This document shows positions 26,330 through 34,894 of a stretch of DNA of 44,284 nt, in pieces. Origin of the DNA: an uncultured Bacteroidota bacterium. Lineage in GTDB: Bacteria > Bacteroidota > Rhodothermia > Rhodothermales > UBA10348. How positions within the stretch are numbered: position 1 is the first letter of the stretch; every line of letters begins with the position of its first letter. The translations under genes were made by a program, and so were the position numbers. The stretch lies in assembly GCA_937876355.1 (NCBI GenBank), contig CALFHN010000114.1, positions 1 through 44,284 of the forward strand, written 5' to 3'. Under the pieces are notes generated by a model. That model was not told where the DNA came from, made no database searches, and saw nothing but the letters and a program-made list of their open reading frames with translations.

Positions 26330-27012
26330 GCTCTACTAAAAAGGAGGTTTCGAAACAATGGCATCGGCTTTACGGTCCATTCGGAAGACACGACTTGCCG
26401 AAGTTCATTGGGTTTGTAGGACCTGCGAATTGAGGTTAGGCCATCTGGTACAATGAATGAATTCCGGAAAAAGAACCACATTGGCATAAAGCCGAAGTAG
26501 GCTAAGTCGTCGCGGCGAATGTCATTGTGGAGGACCAATTTTGTCGAAATTAACTTAGATTCCGCCAAAAAATCTCTCAATTCCGCAGGGGAAAGGTGGT
26601 GAAGTACGTGGTTTGACACTACGATGTCAAATCGGCGGCCTTCATGTACGAGATCAGAGGTTGTTGTTTGTTCTACGACAACATTTTCAGGTAGATCGAT
26701 AGACCTGACATAGTCTACCGCCCGTTGGTCGGGTTCAATACCCGTGATGTGTACTTTGAATCCGTCTTTTGCTGCCCATCCCGCAAGTCGAAGGAGCAAA
26801 TCACCTCCTCCGCACCCAACGTCCAATATGGTTGACTCATCACGCAAAATGGGACGAATAAACCGCACATAAACTCTTCTCCAGCCCGTCAAAAGCCCAT
26901 TTACAGTCGAAAATTGTCGATACGTCTCGCGAAGCATATTAAGGTCACAATCTGAATCGTCCATCAACTCGGACAAATCTACACGGCGATCTGAAAGAAT
27001 AAATGCTGGCAT
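26326..27012 (-). CDS. Class I SAM-dependent methyltransferase, SrsB-position
   Basis: The 228-residue protein has the Rossmann SAM site ILDVGCGGGDLLLRLA, the acidic residue after strand 2 in ITGIEPDQRA, and the FDIVVSNHVLHHLSPAEL motif of small-molecule methyltransferases. It is followed by LVLHNDIRRDDLAY. Unlike SrsB, which is an isoprenylcysteine-type membrane methyltransferase in Streptomyces, this is a soluble class I enzyme, so only its place in the operon is the same. The ATG directly follows the polyketide synthase stop (TAAATG), and the FAD monooxygenase overlaps its end. It probably methylates a phenolic oxygen or ring carbon of the polyketide product. Confidence 0.85.
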   Translation of the reverse strand: MPAFILSDRRVDLSELMDDSDCDLNMLRETYRQFSTVNGLLTGWRRVYVRFIRPILRDESTILDVGCGGGDLLLRLAGWAAKDGFKVHITGIEPDQRAVDYVRSIDLPENVVVEQTTTSDLVHEGRRFDIVVSNHVLHHLSPAELRDFLAESKLISTKLVLHNDIRRDDLAYFGFMPMWFFFRNSFIVPDGLTSIRRSYKPNELRQVVSSEWTVKPMPLFRNLLFSRA

Positions 27013-28170
27013 TTAAACCTTCGAAAAAAGGGCGCTCTCGACCGTAAGGCCCGGGCCAAATGCCATTGCATACATGTGATCCCCGGCGTTAACTGCGTCG
27101 GACTCTAACATATCGTCAATGACGAATAGAATCGTGGCACTACTCATATTCCCATATTGACTCAAGACTCGTCGAGAGGGATTCAAATCGGTTGGTGCAA
27201 GCTGCAATCCCTCTTCTACTTTGTCGAGAATTGCCCGGCCACCAGGGTGAATGGCCCAATGGTTGATTTCGGATCTGGAAAGGTTGTTTTCAGTCAACAA
27301 CCCATCTACTATTTCAGCAACATTGGATTCCAAAATGCGCGGTACGTACGTAGAAAGTACCATATCAAACCCATGATCTCCGATGGTCCAAGCCATGTCG
27401 CCTTCGCTGTCTGGGGCAATAGTCGAAGCGAAAAAATCGATTTCAAGTGCTTTTGAGTTGGGTTTCGGCTTCCGGGCGCTGACCAACGCTCCACTAACCC
27501 CATCCGCAAAAACAGAGGTGGCTATAATATCGTCAATGTCCTCAGAAGGCTGCAAGTGCAGGCTACATAGTTCGAGGCAAACGACTAAAACGACGGCTTT
27601 TGGGTCAGAAATACAAAATGCCTGAGCCATTTTTAGAGCAGGAAAAGCAGCATAACAGCCCATAAACCCTATATGAAAACGTTTGGTTGAACTTTTTAGG
27701 CCTAAGTCTTTAACGATGAAATAATCGGGTCCTGGCGCAAAAAAACCAGTACAGGACACGGTTATTACGTGAGTGACGTCTTCGGGCAAAAATGGGGGGC
27801 AATCATCAAGTGGGTCCTTGGCATCAAGCGGGTCCTTGGCATCACGTGAGTCCTGGGCATCAAGCAAGTCCTGGGCGGTTTTGGAAAATAATTTCCTCGC
27901 TTCAAGAGTATAGACATCGTTCCTAACCTTAGTTGAAGGAGAAAGAAATCGTTCTTCTTGGTCGAAAAAAAGTCGTTTTCCAGGTTCATTGGATAGGTCA
28001 GGTATGACGCTATGACGCGTTTCAATGCCTGAATTGCGATAGATTTTGCGCGCAAGACGCACGCCCTTCCCATCTGAGTCGAGTTGTTTTGCCATTGCTT
28101 CGCCAACTACATCCTGAGCATATTTGTATGCAGGGACGTTTGTACAAATATGATGGATGAATGCTGGCAA
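27013..28170 (-). CDS. Type III polyketide synthase (chalcone-synthase fold) with a repeat insert
   Basis: The 385-residue protein has the catalytic triad of the family: Cys172 in GFMGCYAAFPALK, His308 in WAIHPGGRAIL and Asn341 in QYGNMSSATILFV. GFGPG-like FGPGLTVES lies at the end. Such homodimeric enzymes extend a starter acyl-CoA with malonyl-CoA and cyclise it to pyrones, phloroglucinols or resorcinols. Residues 101-124 are four 6-residue repeats (DLLDAQ, DSRDAK, DPLDAK, DPLDDC) from an 18-bp minisatellite, lying between the N-terminal helix region and the core, before VTHVITVSCTGF. Family members have a short loop there. The start is TTG 28168-28170. It is the first gene of a three-gene operon with methyltransferase and monooxygenase. 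Confidence 0.9.
   Translation of the reverse strand: MPAFIHHICTNVPAYKYAQDVVGEAMAKQLDSDGKGVRLARKIYRNSGIETRHSVIPDLSNEPGKRLFFDQEERFLSPSTKVRNDVYTLEARKLFSKTAQDLLDAQDSRDAKDPLDAKDPLDDCPPFLPEDVTHVITVSCTGFFAPGPDYFIVKDLGLKSSTKRFHIGFMGCYAAFPALKMAQAFCISDPKAVVLVVCLELCSLHLQPSEDIDDIIATSVFADGVSGALVSARKPKPNSKALEIDFFASTIAPDSEGDMAWTIGDHGFDMVLSTYVPRILESNVAEIVDGLLTENNLSRSEINHWAIHPGGRAILDKVEEGLQLAPTDLNPSRRVLSQYGNMSSATILFVIDDMLESDAVNAGDHMYAMAFGPGLTVESALFSKV
27804..27875. repeat. Four-copy 18-bp minisatellite inside the polyketide synthase gene
   Basis: Units start at 27804, 27822, 27840 and 27858. The first two, CATCAAGTGGGTCCTTGG and CATCAAGCGGGTCCTTGG, differ at one base; the last two end TCCTGGG and differ at a few more. 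The 18-bp period keeps the reading frame, so copy-number change alters only the length of an acidic loop. Confidence 0.9.
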
Positions 28171-28289
28171 GTGGTACTCTACACTAATTGGTTGTTTAAT
28201 CTAACGAGACGAACCCCGGAAATCACCATACTTCTTAGCTGCTAACTGTATCTTTTCTTTCTCGATTTTATTCCTGAAGCAATATATAA

Positions 28290-29258
28290 ATGGCAAATCC
28301 TCATTTTTTCCCGGAAATCGAACCGTATGAAACTGGCACGATCAAAGTCGACGATATCCACACCTTGTATTGGGAAGAATGCGGCAATCCAAATGGAGAA
28401 CCAGTTATTTTCCTTCACGGGGGCCCCGGATCAGGCTGTTCAACAACAGACAGAAGATTTTTCGATCCCTCATTTTTTCGAATTATTCTTTTTGATCAAC
28501 GAGGCGCCGGGCGGTCTAGGCCTATGGGCGAACTGACAAATAATTCGATTGATGATCTAGTTTCCGATATCGAGATGCTGCGCGAACATAGGGGAATTAA
28601 AACCTGGCATGTGTTCGGTGGGTCATGGGGGAGTACGCTTTCTCTATACTATGCCCAAGAGAAACCAACATCGTGTCGGACGCTCACCATACGAGGAATT
28701 TGGTTACTTCGGGACGAAGAGATTCAGTGGTGGCTGTACGGAATGAGGCTTATTCAGCCTGAGAGATGGAAAATATTCGCCGAGCACCTTCCCGTTGAAG
28801 ACCGCAGCGACCTGCTTGAGGGGTATTGGAAAAAGTTCAACAGCCCAAATCGCGAGGAGGCCTTGAAAGCAGCCCGAATTTGGAGTGTTTACGAGGGATC
28901 ATCCTGCACAATGGAGCCCAATCCTGATTTTGAGCTGGTATTTCATAATGAAAACAAAGCCTGGTGCCTTGCCCGACTAGAGGCTCATTACTTCCGAAAC
29001 GTTCGGCTTGACCCCGACGATCTACTTTTGAAGCGCGTCGACTTAATCCGGCACATCCCAACTTTTATAGTACATGGGAGATGGGACATCGTTTGCCCTG
29101 TTGCTAGTGCTGTTGATCTGCATGAACTCTGGCCAGAATCGGACCTAATCATCGTTCCAAATGCAGGCCACTCTTCTCACGAGCCTGGAATTACAAAAGA
29201 ATTGGTAGCGGCCACTAATCGGATTAAAGAAACTGGCTTGCCGACTCTTAAGAAGTAA
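28290..29258 (+). CDS. pip: Prolyl aminopeptidase (alpha/beta hydrolase, S33)
   Basis: The enzyme releases N-terminal proline from peptides in the cytosol. The 322-residue protein has the oxyanion motif LHGGPGSGCS, FDQRGAGRSRP, the nucleophile elbow GGSWGSTLSLYYA (Ser112), the Asp in FIVHGRWDIVCP and the His in NAGHSSHEPG, and the proline iminopeptidase cap helices with WWLYGMRLIQPERW and WSVYEGSSC. Length and triad are complete. It is transcribed divergently from the polyketide operon across a 119-bp gap that must hold both promoters; no convincing boxes stand out. No clear ribosome-binding site precedes the ATG. Confidence 0.93.
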   Translation: MANPHFFPEIEPYETGTIKVDDIHTLYWEECGNPNGEPVIFLHGGPGSGCSTTDRRFFDPSFFRIILFDQRGAGRSRPMGELTNNSIDDLVSDIEMLREHRGIKTWHVFGGSWGSTLSLYYAQEKPTSCRTLTIRGIWLLRDEEIQWWLYGMRLIQPERWKIFAEHLPVEDRSDLLEGYWKKFNSPNREEALKAARIWSVYEGSSCTMEPNPDFELVFHNENKAWCLARLEAHYFRNVRLDPDDLLLKRVDLIRHIPTFIVHGRWDIVCPVASAVDLHELWPESDLIIVPNAGHSSHEPGITKELVAATNRIKETGLPTLKK

Positions 29259-29317
29259 AAACTCAAAACGAACTCGTGTTGGTGGTTGGGCGTCTTTATA
29301 TACCCAAAAGAGGAACT

Positions 29318-30382
29318 TTAAAAGCCAATATTCCAGTCAATTCGGAAACGTGTGCCTGTTTCTAGCGTCATTGAAGAAGCTTTTTCTTTGGCAATTCCTT
29401 CGACCGTAAACAGGCGTGCCATCAGGTTTTGTTTTGGACCTAGCGTATATACCACCCGTCCTTCGTGGCCGGCAAAGTTGGAAGATCGGGTTGTTGTAGC
29501 CGAACCCCAACGAAGCCAGTCGTCCTGCGCAAATGCACCAATCACTGCATATTTCTCAATGTGGGCGTAAAAGTATTCGAACTGCCAGTCGCCAGCGGAG
29601 GAAGACTTGCCGATTCGCGCGCTCAAGACGTAGCCCAGCGTTTGGTCATGGTTGAACAGAGCGTCGTCGTAGGTCTCCATGTTCGATGAGACATCCACAC
29701 CCAGTCTTGCATCTTGTTTTCCTATCGAAAACGTTCCAAACAGGCTGGCTTTGAGGAATAAATAATCTAAATCCCCGAGTTTTAAGTCATCTACCGAGCT
29801 GTTTTCTCGAACCTTTTCAACACCAACGGCGCCAGTAATGGGTCCGGAAGAATACACTAATTGCCCACCCAACATGCTGGCTTGGTCGGAAAACGTGTTG
29901 CTGTTTGGGCTGTCAAGAATGAAATATCCGGCTCGAATATCCAATTGGTCTCCAATGTTGTACGTCCCTGAAAGGCCTTCCATTGTGACATCATCGTCCC
30001 AGAACATTTCGTTTTGGTGCCAGAAAGGATTCGAGTTTTTGCCAAACCATGCCGAACCGCCTGAGAACCGAACTTGGGCAAACGCTTTGTCCAATTGAAT
30101 AGGAAGAGGAGACATTTCGTCTCCCAGAGTCAAGTGGGGTGATTGTGCTGACTCAGGATTCCCCGTTCTTAGGCGCATCCCAAAGGAAACTCGCTCGCTA
30201 AAGGTATAGGTTAGTCCAAACCGAGCTCGGATACGCATGCGATCTCGATCGTCTCTGGTCGTTCCATCTGAATTATCAGAGGACCGGTCCAATTCAATGC
30301 GGCTCCTAAAGTCGCCGCTAAACGACAGTTTTTCATTCATTTGTGCCTTTGCAGTTTGAACCGATCTTAAAGAGAATAGCAT
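29318..30382 (-). CDS. Putative outer-membrane porin-like barrel at the end of the molybdoenzyme operon
   Basis: The protein shows alternating beta strands typical of outer-membrane barrels: KLSFSGDFRSRIELDRSS, RMRIRARFGLTYTFSERVSF, a long middle with IRAGYFILDSPNSNTFSDQA, and a final strand TRFRIDWNIGF ending in Phe. A motif WFGKNSNPFWHQNEMFWDDD recalls porins of the FCB group that are linked to alginate- or phosphate-type barrels. Start choice is poor: ATG 30382 gives MLFSLRSVQTAKAQ, a very short export signal, and a GTG at 30463 gives a non-signal N-terminus. A hydrophobic stretch (VALIAIAAFNILA) lies in another frame just upstream, so a small frameshift may have damaged the signal. It begins about 95 bp after the molybdoenzyme stop and might pass ions across the outer membrane. 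Confidence 0.7.
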   Translation of the reverse strand: MLFSLRSVQTAKAQMNEKLSFSGDFRSRIELDRSSDNSDGTTRDDRDRMRIRARFGLTYTFSERVSFGMRLRTGNPESAQSPHLTLGDEMSPLPIQLDKAFAQVRFSGGSAWFGKNSNPFWHQNEMFWDDDVTMEGLSGTYNIGDQLDIRAGYFILDSPNSNTFSDQASMLGGQLVYSSGPITGAVGVEKVRENSSVDDLKLGDLDYLFLKASLFGTFSIGKQDARLGVDVSSNMETYDDALFNHDQTLGYVLSARIGKSSSAGDWQFEYFYAHIEKYAVIGAFAQDDWLRWGSATTTRSSNFAGHEGRVVYTLGPKQNLMARLFTVEGIAKEKASSMTLETGTRFRIDWNIGF

Positions 30383-30477
30383 ATGGTGTACCGTTCTTAA
30401 AATACGTGTGCCAAAATGTTGAAGGCTGCGATGGCAATCAAGGCGACCGGCGCAGCAAAACACCCTGCGCCTCGGTT

Positions 30478-33141
30478 TTAGACAATGGTTCGCGGGGCAA
30501 AACTCATTTGAGTGAAAGAGTGCTTGTATTCTGATTCTCCCAACTTGCTCACTTTACCAATACCCAACTTGTAGCGGTAATTGCTAGTGATGGGGTCCGG
30601 CACTCTCGCGACGAGGCTGTTAGCCGGATCCTTGCTATGAAGAAAAAACATAAACGACACTCCCTTTCTAACCGCAGGTGTAACGATTGCAACCGCTTCA
30701 ACGCGAGCAGATGTCAGTTCAATATGTCCGTTTTTCAACAAACCACTGAATGAGGCATCGGAAGTCGTTTCCGCAATGAACCCACCTTTTTGAACGGGAA
30801 TGCGTTCGCTTTCTGCGACCACCCAGTCGCCGGATTCAATTCCACGTTCAGCGGCATCATCGGGATGAATTTCAAGAAAGTTGGCCGGCCAGCGCTGCAT
30901 GATTTGCGGGCGCCGAAGCATATCGTCAAATCCAGATTGCCATATTTCTCCAATCCGCCCATTGGTTACCCATAATTCGCCATCCCGAGGTTTCATGAAC
31001 TCATAAAAGTCCGAAAAATGAGACCATGGGCTCTTCATGAAGTTGGCTTTTCCCGTTTGGGAATTAAACGCCGTCATGATTTTTGAATGGATGGTTGGAC
31101 CTTGTGGCGTATCCAATTTCAACGTTGAATCATGAAGTCTCTTCGTGCCAACCAGAGCGCCATTTTCGTATCGTATCGGTCCCTGAATGCCTGTCGTGCC
31201 GTATTCCCGAAGCAAATCATGCCCTTTTTTGCCTGTTTGTTTTGCCAACCAAACGAGCGGCATGTAGTCCTTCCTTGAACCACGGGTAAACCGAGCGGCT
31301 TCCTCAAAAACGTCATTTGAATCCTTCCATTGGAATCCGTCGAAGCCCAATCGTTTTCCAACTTCGGCTGCAATCCACCAATCTGGCTTGGACTCGCCAG
31401 GGGCATCATAAAATTTGGAATAAAGCCGAATCCGTCGTTCACCATTGGCTCGGCTAAAATTATCTTCGCCCCATGTTGCGGCAGGCAAGACGATGTCCGC
31501 ATACTTTGAACCGATGGGATCTCGGAGATAAATATCTTGATCCACGACGACCATGCCGCCTGCGTCGGATCTGGCTATAAGGTCAGCAGTTGCCGTTTCT
31601 ACACTCCGGATTTGGTGAGGGCTTTCGGTTGTGAGCCGCACAAACGTTTTCATAAAATCTTGGGATGCTGTCATGCTTCCCAGCCACGTCGTTCCAACTG
31701 CCCAGGCAAAACGAACATTTCCAGACTCAATCCAACGATCGAGATCTAGAGGTTTTCGTCGGCGTCCAGCAAATTTTTCGGGAGACTTTTCAATTGGATA
31801 TCTACCACCACTAATTCCACCTCGCTGGTGGCCACCAAATCGGGATATCATCTGGCCCGGTCGGTTTCCTGTGCCGCAAATCAGGGCAAGGGCAGCGATT
31901 GACGCCGTGTTTAGATAGTTGTTTGACCAATAATTGCCCTTTTCTATACCAATAGACGTTTTTGGACGGGAGCCATCCATGTTGGGCTTGGCCATCAGCT
32001 CTGCGGCGCGAATAATGGCTTCTTCGGGTACGCCAGTGATCCTTGCGGCATTGCTTAACTCAGCTTCTTCTACTGCAAAAAGCCACTTTTTATAATCTTC
32101 AAAGCCGTTGGTCTGAAAATCGCCCCACGTCGTGCGCCATTGCCAAGGTGTGTTTCTAGTTCCTTGACCAAAGCCGGAATCGGACTCCCATTTATTAGAG
32201 GTATACTGGTCAATCCATGGGCGGTCCTCCCATCCTTGTTCCACAATATATCTAGAGATGGCCATCTGAAGAACCGTATCCGTTCCTGGTATCAGCCATA
32301 AATGGAGGCCACCTGATTTTTCGGCCCAAGCCACTCCTGTTGTCTTTCTAGGGAGCACAAATATGACCTTCATTCCCCTTCGAATTCCAGGCATTATCCA
32401 CTGATTCCAAATCACAGTTTTGGTTTCAAAAGGATCAGTTCCGGAGATCATCAGGGTATCAGCCATACCCCAGTCTTCAAACGAAGCAGCAAAATTGTCG
32501 AATCCCGTGTCTCTGAATCCAGGTGTGTCTTCGGCCGTGGACGGGTTGTCGTGATAGGCAAATGCAGGCGTTTCGATGTGCCTGAGGGCAAGTTTGGTCA
32601 AGGCATACGTGTTTTCAAAAAATTGGTACGAAAACATCTTCATCGCCCAGGAATGTTCTCCGTAGGTGTCGATTACATGACGAGATACAGCTGCAACGGT
32701 ATCCAATGCCTGATCCCAAGAAACCGGAACTAACTCACCATTTATGCGCATTAACGGTGTTTTTAAGCGGTCCTTGGTCGGATTGTCAGGATTATAGCAC
32801 TTTTGCGCGAGTGAACCACCTCGGATACTATGGTCTCCACCAAGGTTTACGTCCGTGGTATTGGCATCGGGAATGATCACCACATTATGAGGTGATCCGT
32901 TAAAGGAGACAATGTTATGTTGGTTGGGACTGACCCAACTCCCCTCGCCCGGATTTCGAGGAAAATCGACTCCAATAGCATTTTGTGCTGCTTTTTCACC
33001 TCCTTCTGACCCGACGGGCCATCGATAGACTTTGTAAGCACAACCCACAATGCAGTAGTCACAAGCGGTGGTGAATATGTCTGCTCCTGTTGGCGGCAAG
33101 GGGGTTTTAAGGAGGGCGGGCCGTAAATCAGTATTATTCAT
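30478..33141 (-). CDS. AioA/IdrA-type molybdopterin oxidoreductase large subunit (putative iodate reductase)
   Basis: The 887-residue catalytic subunit belongs to the arsenite oxidase/iodate reductase branch of the DMSO reductase family. Cys27, Cys30 and Cys34 in ACDYCIVGCAYKVYRW are the three-Cys motif of the [3Fe-4S] cluster, with no fourth Cys. RPW-type cofactor contacts and IRGGSLAQKCYNP follow. The arsenite-site residues of AioA (His195, Glu203, Arg419, His423) align with His197, Asp205 (Glu204 next to it), Arg434 and His438 in RFGGHQRGG. There is no Tat signal, so it should ride with the Rieske subunit encoded just upstream (8-bp overlap). I start at ATG 33141. AioA oxidises arsenite; IdrA reduces iodate and occurs with a Rieske subunit and two di-heme peroxidases, exactly as here. 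I favour Idr-like, but substrate needs a tree or assay. Confidence 0.85.
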   Translation of the reverse strand: MNNTDLRPALLKTPLPPTGADIFTTACDYCIVGCAYKVYRWPVGSEGGEKAAQNAIGVDFPRNPGEGSWVSPNQHNIVSFNGSPHNVVIIPDANTTDVNLGGDHSIRGGSLAQKCYNPDNPTKDRLKTPLMRINGELVPVSWDQALDTVAAVSRHVIDTYGEHSWAMKMFSYQFFENTYALTKLALRHIETPAFAYHDNPSTAEDTPGFRDTGFDNFAASFEDWGMADTLMISGTDPFETKTVIWNQWIMPGIRRGMKVIFVLPRKTTGVAWAEKSGGLHLWLIPGTDTVLQMAISRYIVEQGWEDRPWIDQYTSNKWESDSGFGQGTRNTPWQWRTTWGDFQTNGFEDYKKWLFAVEEAELSNAARITGVPEEAIIRAAELMAKPNMDGSRPKTSIGIEKGNYWSNNYLNTASIAALALICGTGNRPGQMISRFGGHQRGGISGGRYPIEKSPEKFAGRRRKPLDLDRWIESGNVRFAWAVGTTWLGSMTASQDFMKTFVRLTTESPHQIRSVETATADLIARSDAGGMVVVDQDIYLRDPIGSKYADIVLPAATWGEDNFSRANGERRIRLYSKFYDAPGESKPDWWIAAEVGKRLGFDGFQWKDSNDVFEEAARFTRGSRKDYMPLVWLAKQTGKKGHDLLREYGTTGIQGPIRYENGALVGTKRLHDSTLKLDTPQGPTIHSKIMTAFNSQTGKANFMKSPWSHFSDFYEFMKPRDGELWVTNGRIGEIWQSGFDDMLRRPQIMQRWPANFLEIHPDDAAERGIESGDWVVAESERIPVQKGGFIAETTSDASFSGLLKNGHIELTSARVEAVAIVTPAVRKGVSFMFFLHSKDPANSLVARVPDPITSNYRYKLGIGKVSKLGESEYKHSFTQMSFAPRTIV

Positions 33142-33691
33142 GACCTTCCTCGGAAATATTGGCAACTCTGCCGTAAATGAGACCCATCATTGCCGTCGCA
33201 TAGACCCAATCAGACTCAACTTCAAGTACTACTTGAGGCAAGGATTCGGTCGCGTGGCCAGCTATTACCATGCCATGGCGTCGGATATCGAACGAAGTCA
33301 GGTGAAATGGGCATGGACCAACCGCACCGTATTCTTGCCGGTACGTGCCATGAAGAGGACCACCCATATGCGTGCAGTTATTGTGGAACGCAACGATATC
33401 TTTTCCTGGTCCGACACCAGACCCAGCTTCTCCGTCCATTTGGACCAGAAAACAGGATGAGCTTAAATCAGGGTATTCAAAATAGATGGGTGTGTGCCGC
33501 TTGATATCAGAAAGTCGAACCAAGCGAACTCGCTCATAGGTTTGGACCCACGCTGGAATTTGCGCTGCTTTGGCCATCCCTGGAATGCCGGAAAGCATTA
33601 TGGTTACGGTTGCGGCTCCAGAATGGAGTAAAAACGAGCGACGAGTCATGCCATCGCCAAGGGCGGAGCAGGTGGTTGGTTTCTGATTCAT
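33134..33691 (-). CDS. Tat-exported Rieske iron-sulfur subunit, AioB/IdrB-like
   Basis: The 185-residue protein carries a twin-arginine signal (MTRRSFLLHSGAATVT) and the Rieske [2Fe-2S] motifs NCTHMGGPLHG (Cys106, His108) and GPCPFHLTSFD (Cys127, His130). The two extra Cys that form the disulfide in bc1-type Rieske proteins are replaced by Gly and Phe, so no bridge should form. It would carry the folded molybdoenzyme through the Tat pore and pass electrons to or from cytochromes. The start ATG 33691 has AGAGGT eight bases upstream and begins 2 bp after the preceding cytochrome stop; its end overlaps the catalytic subunit gene. Confidence 0.93.
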   Translation of the reverse strand: MNQKPTTCSALGDGMTRRSFLLHSGAATVTIMLSGIPGMAKAAQIPAWVQTYERVRLVRLSDIKRHTPIYFEYPDLSSSCFLVQMDGEAGSGVGPGKDIVAFHNNCTHMGGPLHGTYRQEYGAVGPCPFHLTSFDIRRHGMVIAGHATESLPQVVLEVESDWVYATAMMGLIYGRVANISEEGHE

Positions 33692-33693
33692 AT

Positions 33694-34893
33694 CTACCTC
33701 TGACCTTCAGAAATGGGAATTGCAGCACCGTATTGTGGCAACACAGGCCGTTCCGATTTAATTTCGTCTCCGGTTGTGCTCTCCAGAAAAGCCACCAATT
33801 GCCTTCGTTCGGTTTGGGTCAGGCCCAGGGGTTGGATCCGCTCAGATTTGGTACCAAAATCAAATCCGGCCTTGATAGGGTCAGGTCCGCCTCCTTCGTT
33901 GTAAAAGTCCACTACCTCTTCAAGCGTGTAAAAGGCCCCGTTGTGCATATACGGAGCGGTATAGGCGAGATATCGGAGCATCGGTGTTCTGAATTTGCCC
34001 ATGTCTTCCATGCGCTTGGACACATAGTATAGTCCAAGGTCTGTTTTGACCTTTCGATAAATTTCTTCAGGTACTCCTTTCGCATATTGTTCGTAGCGAA
34101 AGGTAATTTGCCGTAGTGCGTCGTCGGTGAAAGCAGGGTTTTCAGGCACGCCTATGTTGTAAAACTTCTCATCGGTAAGCAGCGGCCCGCCGTGGCACGA
34201 AATGCAGCCGGCCTTGCCAGTGAACAGGGCGAGTCCCGCTTTTTGATCCGAGGATAGAGCCAGCACATCGCCTTTCATAAATCGGTCAAAAGGTGTGACG
34301 GGTTGGATTAATGCGCGTTCGAACGCAGCAATAGCCCTCCAGGCGTCCTCTTGATGCGGCCAGGATGTGCCGAATACCTGATCAAAAAATTCTACATAAA
34401 ACGGAATTTGACGGAGGCGTTCTTCCATCATGTCACGTTCTCCATTGCCAGCTACGGCTCCGGATGCGGCCGAGATTGCTTGGGTTTCTAAGCTCTTGGA
34501 GGACCCGTCCCAGAAAAACTTGCTGAAATACGCGGAATTAATAATGGTCTGGCAATTTCTCCAGTGCGAGGTTCCCGCGTATCCGCGGCATAAGTCGGCA
34601 CCATCTGTCCAGCCAAAATTATCACTGTGACAATCGGCACAGCTTATGCTGGCATCGCCAGACAATCGATTGTCGTAAAAAAGATATTTGCCGAGTTGCA
34701 CCTTGGGGTCGTCGAGCAAAGGGAATCCGTTCTCATCAACAGATTGGGAATTATCAGCAGGAATGGGAGGCGGTCCCAAGGCTGATAAGGGAATTGGATC
34801 CGGTTGAATCATCAATTGCCAGCCGGCGATCAAAAGCACTAAGCCCAAACCGACCAAAACGGGAAAAAATGGGATTCTGGAATTTATGTTCAT
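33694..34893 (-). CDS. Di-heme cytochrome c peroxidase-like protein (IdrP-like, second copy)
   Basis: Starting at ATG 34893 (MNINSRIPFFPVLVGLGLVL) the protein is 399 residues with an N-terminal membrane anchor or signal. It has two c-type hemes, CADCH in DASISCADCHSDNFGW and CISCH in GKAGCISCHGGP, the typical LGKYLFYDNRLSGD, the central WDGSSKSLETQ, and the C-terminal GKFRTPMLRYLAYTAPYMHN with the distal Met and ending LGLTQTERRQLVAFLESTTG. It belongs to the CcpA/MauG family of periplasmic peroxidases. Two such genes next to a Rieske and AioA-like pair define idrP1/idrP2, thought to remove hydrogen peroxide or oxidised iodine products. It starts 2 bp after the first peroxidase gene. Confidence 0.92.
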   Translation of the reverse strand: MNINSRIPFFPVLVGLGLVLLIAGWQLMIQPDPIPLSALGPPPIPADNSQSVDENGFPLLDDPKVQLGKYLFYDNRLSGDASISCADCHSDNFGWTDGADLCRGYAGTSHWRNCQTIINSAYFSKFFWDGSSKSLETQAISAASGAVAGNGERDMMEERLRQIPFYVEFFDQVFGTSWPHQEDAWRAIAAFERALIQPVTPFDRFMKGDVLALSSDQKAGLALFTGKAGCISCHGGPLLTDEKFYNIGVPENPAFTDDALRQITFRYEQYAKGVPEEIYRKVKTDLGLYYVSKRMEDMGKFRTPMLRYLAYTAPYMHNGAFYTLEEVVDFYNEGGGPDPIKAGFDFGTKSERIQPLGLTQTERRQLVAFLESTTGDEIKSERPVLPQYGAAIPISEGQR

Positions 34894-34894
34894 C

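Noticed and set aside
27804..27875. CRISPR-like array
   Set aside because: The units are contiguous without spacers and lie in frame inside a polyketide synthase gene; it is a minisatellite.
30478..33691. Plain arsenite oxidase AioBA
   Set aside because: Family similarity allows it, but two adjacent di-heme peroxidases, no ars genes, no AioXSR-type regulators and the changed Glu position fit an Idr-type system better. Kept as the main alternative.
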